NCBI GenBank assembly: GCA_016926135.1 | Contig: JAFGPH010000421.1 | Location: forward strand, 1-13,587 | Direction: 5' to 3' | Source of the DNA: Deltaproteobacteria bacterium | GTDB lineage: Bacteria; Desulfobacterota; DSM-4660; Desulfatiglandales; HGW-15 | DNA length: 13,587 nt | Part shown: positions 12,499 through 13,587 of the stretch, one piece after another | Numbering within the stretch: position 1 is the stretch's first letter | How the letters are laid out: the number at the start of each line of letters is the position of its first letter | Program-made: the position numbers and the translations under genes | The notes under the pieces: model-generated | What the model was told of the DNA's origin: nothing | What the model saw: the letters and a program-made list of their open reading frames with translations, nothing else | The model's database searches: none

Positions 12499-13587
12499 TC
12501 ACCTCTTTTCCCGCAATCCTCTCCCTTTGGTCGTCAGCCGGTACCTCTGTTTGCTGCTGCGGGGTTTATCCGGGACGGTCATCTCAATGAGCCCAGCGTC
12601 GAGCGCTGGGCGCAGATATACCAAGCGGAAATTCTTCTCAGCCTTAAGCCCAAGAGCCTTTTGCAGAGACTGACGATCCATGTCGCCCCTAAGGGCCGAT
12701 AGCAACCGCGTGACTTCGGGCGCAACTTGGGGTGCGACTTCGGGTGTCATCTGGTCGGTGACTTGGGGGGTGCTTTCCTCAGAAGCGAGGGATGAAGCAT
12801 CGGGATGGACCGGCAAACGGATCATGAAATAGGTTCGGTCGTCATCCGTCTCGAATTCGGGCGCTGGAGAGCCGTTATCACGCATGGCGCGCAGGATTTT
12901 CGGGATGCCTGTGGCGCGGCCTTCGGTGAGGTCCAACTCCTTGAGAAATTCACCGATACGGCGGTTGCGGTACCGACGGGGAATGGCCTTTCCCTTCCTG
13001 AGTTGGTCGAGACGAATGGAAGGGTCGGGACCGGGGAAGTTGAGCACCACCAAATCCCCCGGTGTAAGGCGCACCTCGACAGGCTCCCGGATCTCGTAGC
13101 TGCGGTGGTAGATCGCATTCACCAAGGCTTCTTCAACAGCCTCGTAGGGGAAGTTGGCCACACGTGTAGCCTCGGCCCGGTCGGGATGTTTGATCACCGT
13201 TTCATTGAGATAGTTGCGCTTGATGTAGTCCAGAGCCTCCCGCAGCATACGCGCAAGCGGGCCGCGAAAGACCTTTTCCGTAAAGCGGTCGCCGCCAGGA
13301 CCTTCCGGAAACCAGACCACATCGATCTGAGTGGCAGGAAAAAACCGAAAAGGCTCCGGGTGAAAAAACAGAAGCCCGACGTTGAGGGGAAATGGGGCTT
13401 CAGGCGATCCACCGATCACGTTCATTTGACGACCGAGTTCGACCATGGGCAGCCTGGCCGCTTGCCGTGCGAGATCGCTTTTCACTTCCTTGAGGAAATC
13501 CCGCATGAGTTGACGGGAGAGGTCTTCAACTCGTCCCTGGCGGTTCAACCGATCATCAAAGGGTACGTTGGCAGCCAGAGAGAGCAG
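12499..13587 (-). CDS. ATP-binding protein, AlbA_2/HATPase_c_4-type putative regulator with winged-helix tail, partial (N-terminus outside window)
   Basis: The frame is open to the right edge, and the first visible residues, LLSLAANVPFDDR, already fit the family, so the N-terminal (probably AlbA_2/Schlafen-like nucleic-acid-binding) domain is cut off; 362 residues are visible. A TTG at 13548 is therefore not the true start. FPYEAVEEALVNAIYHRSY (visible residues 146-164) is the N-box of a GHKL-type ATPase, and GRATGIPKILRAM (223-235) matches the G-x-GI region of PF13749-type proteins. A linker of tetrapeptides, TPQV TDQM TPEV APQV APEV (273-292), joins a C-terminal winged-helix segment (about 293-362). 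Relatives are annotated as RecG-like helicases or transcriptional regulators and are often near R-M genes. It is followed by mod after 166 bp, on the same strand. A regulatory or sensing role for the R-M locus is inference. Confidence 0.85.
   Translation of the reverse strand: MLSLAANVPFDDRLNRQGRVEDLSRQLMRDFLKEVKSDLARQAARLPMVELGRQMNVIGGSPEAPFPLNVGLLFFHPEPFRFFPATQIDVVWFPEGPGGDRFTEKVFRGPLARMLREALDYIKRNYLNETVIKHPDRAEATRVANFPYEAVEEALVNAIYHRSYEIREPVEVRLTPGDLVVLNFPGPDPSIRLDQLRKGKAIPRRYRNRRIGEFLKELDLTEGRATGIPKILRAMRDNGSPAPEFETDDDRTYFMIRLPVHPDASSLASEESTPQVTDQMTPEVAPQVAPEVTRLLSALRGDMDRQSLQKALGLKAEKNFRLVYLRPALDAGLIEMTVPDKPRSSKQRYRLTTKGRGLREKR
12710..12769 (-). repeat. Five 12-bp tandem units coding the tetrapeptide linker
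   Basis: Consecutive 12-bp units start at 12710, 12722, 12734, 12746 and 12758, with the core G(T/C)GACTT(C/G)GGG(T/C). Unit 4 is the most diverged. They encode the TPxV/APxV linker between the ATPase and winged-helix parts. Copy-number change would keep frame. Confidence 0.75.

Noticed and set aside
13546..13548. TTG at 13548 as the start of the ATPase gene
   Set aside because: The frame continues to the window edge with family-like residues (LAANVPFDDR), so the gene is truncated by the window rather than starting here.

Overview
The window reads as a moderately GC-rich chromosome (about 60% in the lines I counted) of a bacterium with fatty-acid-type catabolism. The mix of a LIV-type (HAAT) transporter, a MerR-family regulator and a fadBA/MaoC operon is one I associate with anaerobic Desulfobacterota (former Deltaproteobacteria). 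That taxonomic guess is inference; no rRNA or other phylogenetic marker is present.

Layout. Positions 1-3356 (minus strand) hold a MerR-like regulator, a periplasmic ligand-binding protein and the permeases LivH and LivM. LivM runs off the left edge, and the ATPases LivG/LivF are presumably beyond it. Positions 3357-3664 are a divergent control region, with a consensus sigma70-type promoter for the regulator, a weaker candidate for the opposite operon and a structured leader. Positions 3665-7629 (plus strand) hold a beta-oxidation operon: a fused enoyl-CoA hydratase/3-hydroxyacyl-CoA dehydrogenase, a thiolase and a MaoC-type hydratase. The likely logic is that the regulator controls uptake of a carboxylate or amino-acid-like substrate and its degradation as a CoA thioester.

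From 7633 to the right edge (minus strand) lies a Type III restriction-modification locus: a GHKL-ATPase-like protein with a winged-helix tail (its N-terminus is outside the window), Mod methyltransferase, a possible 71-residue ORF and Res helicase-nuclease. It meets the metabolic operon tail to tail with only 3 bp between stop codons. The middle of mod is clearly more AT-rich than its ends, as expected for an exchanged target-recognition domain.

The least explained signals are non-coding. (1) Two leaders, before livH and before maoC, share one GGTTC followed by four GAACC copies, just upstream of the start. (2) Arrays of three 8-bp units (CGCGAAGN type) sit just before res and mod, with an inverted array downstream of the ATPase gene. 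(3) A 31-bp near-perfect palindrome lies between mod and res. No tRNA, rRNA, CRISPR array, insertion sequence or convincing intrinsic terminator was seen.
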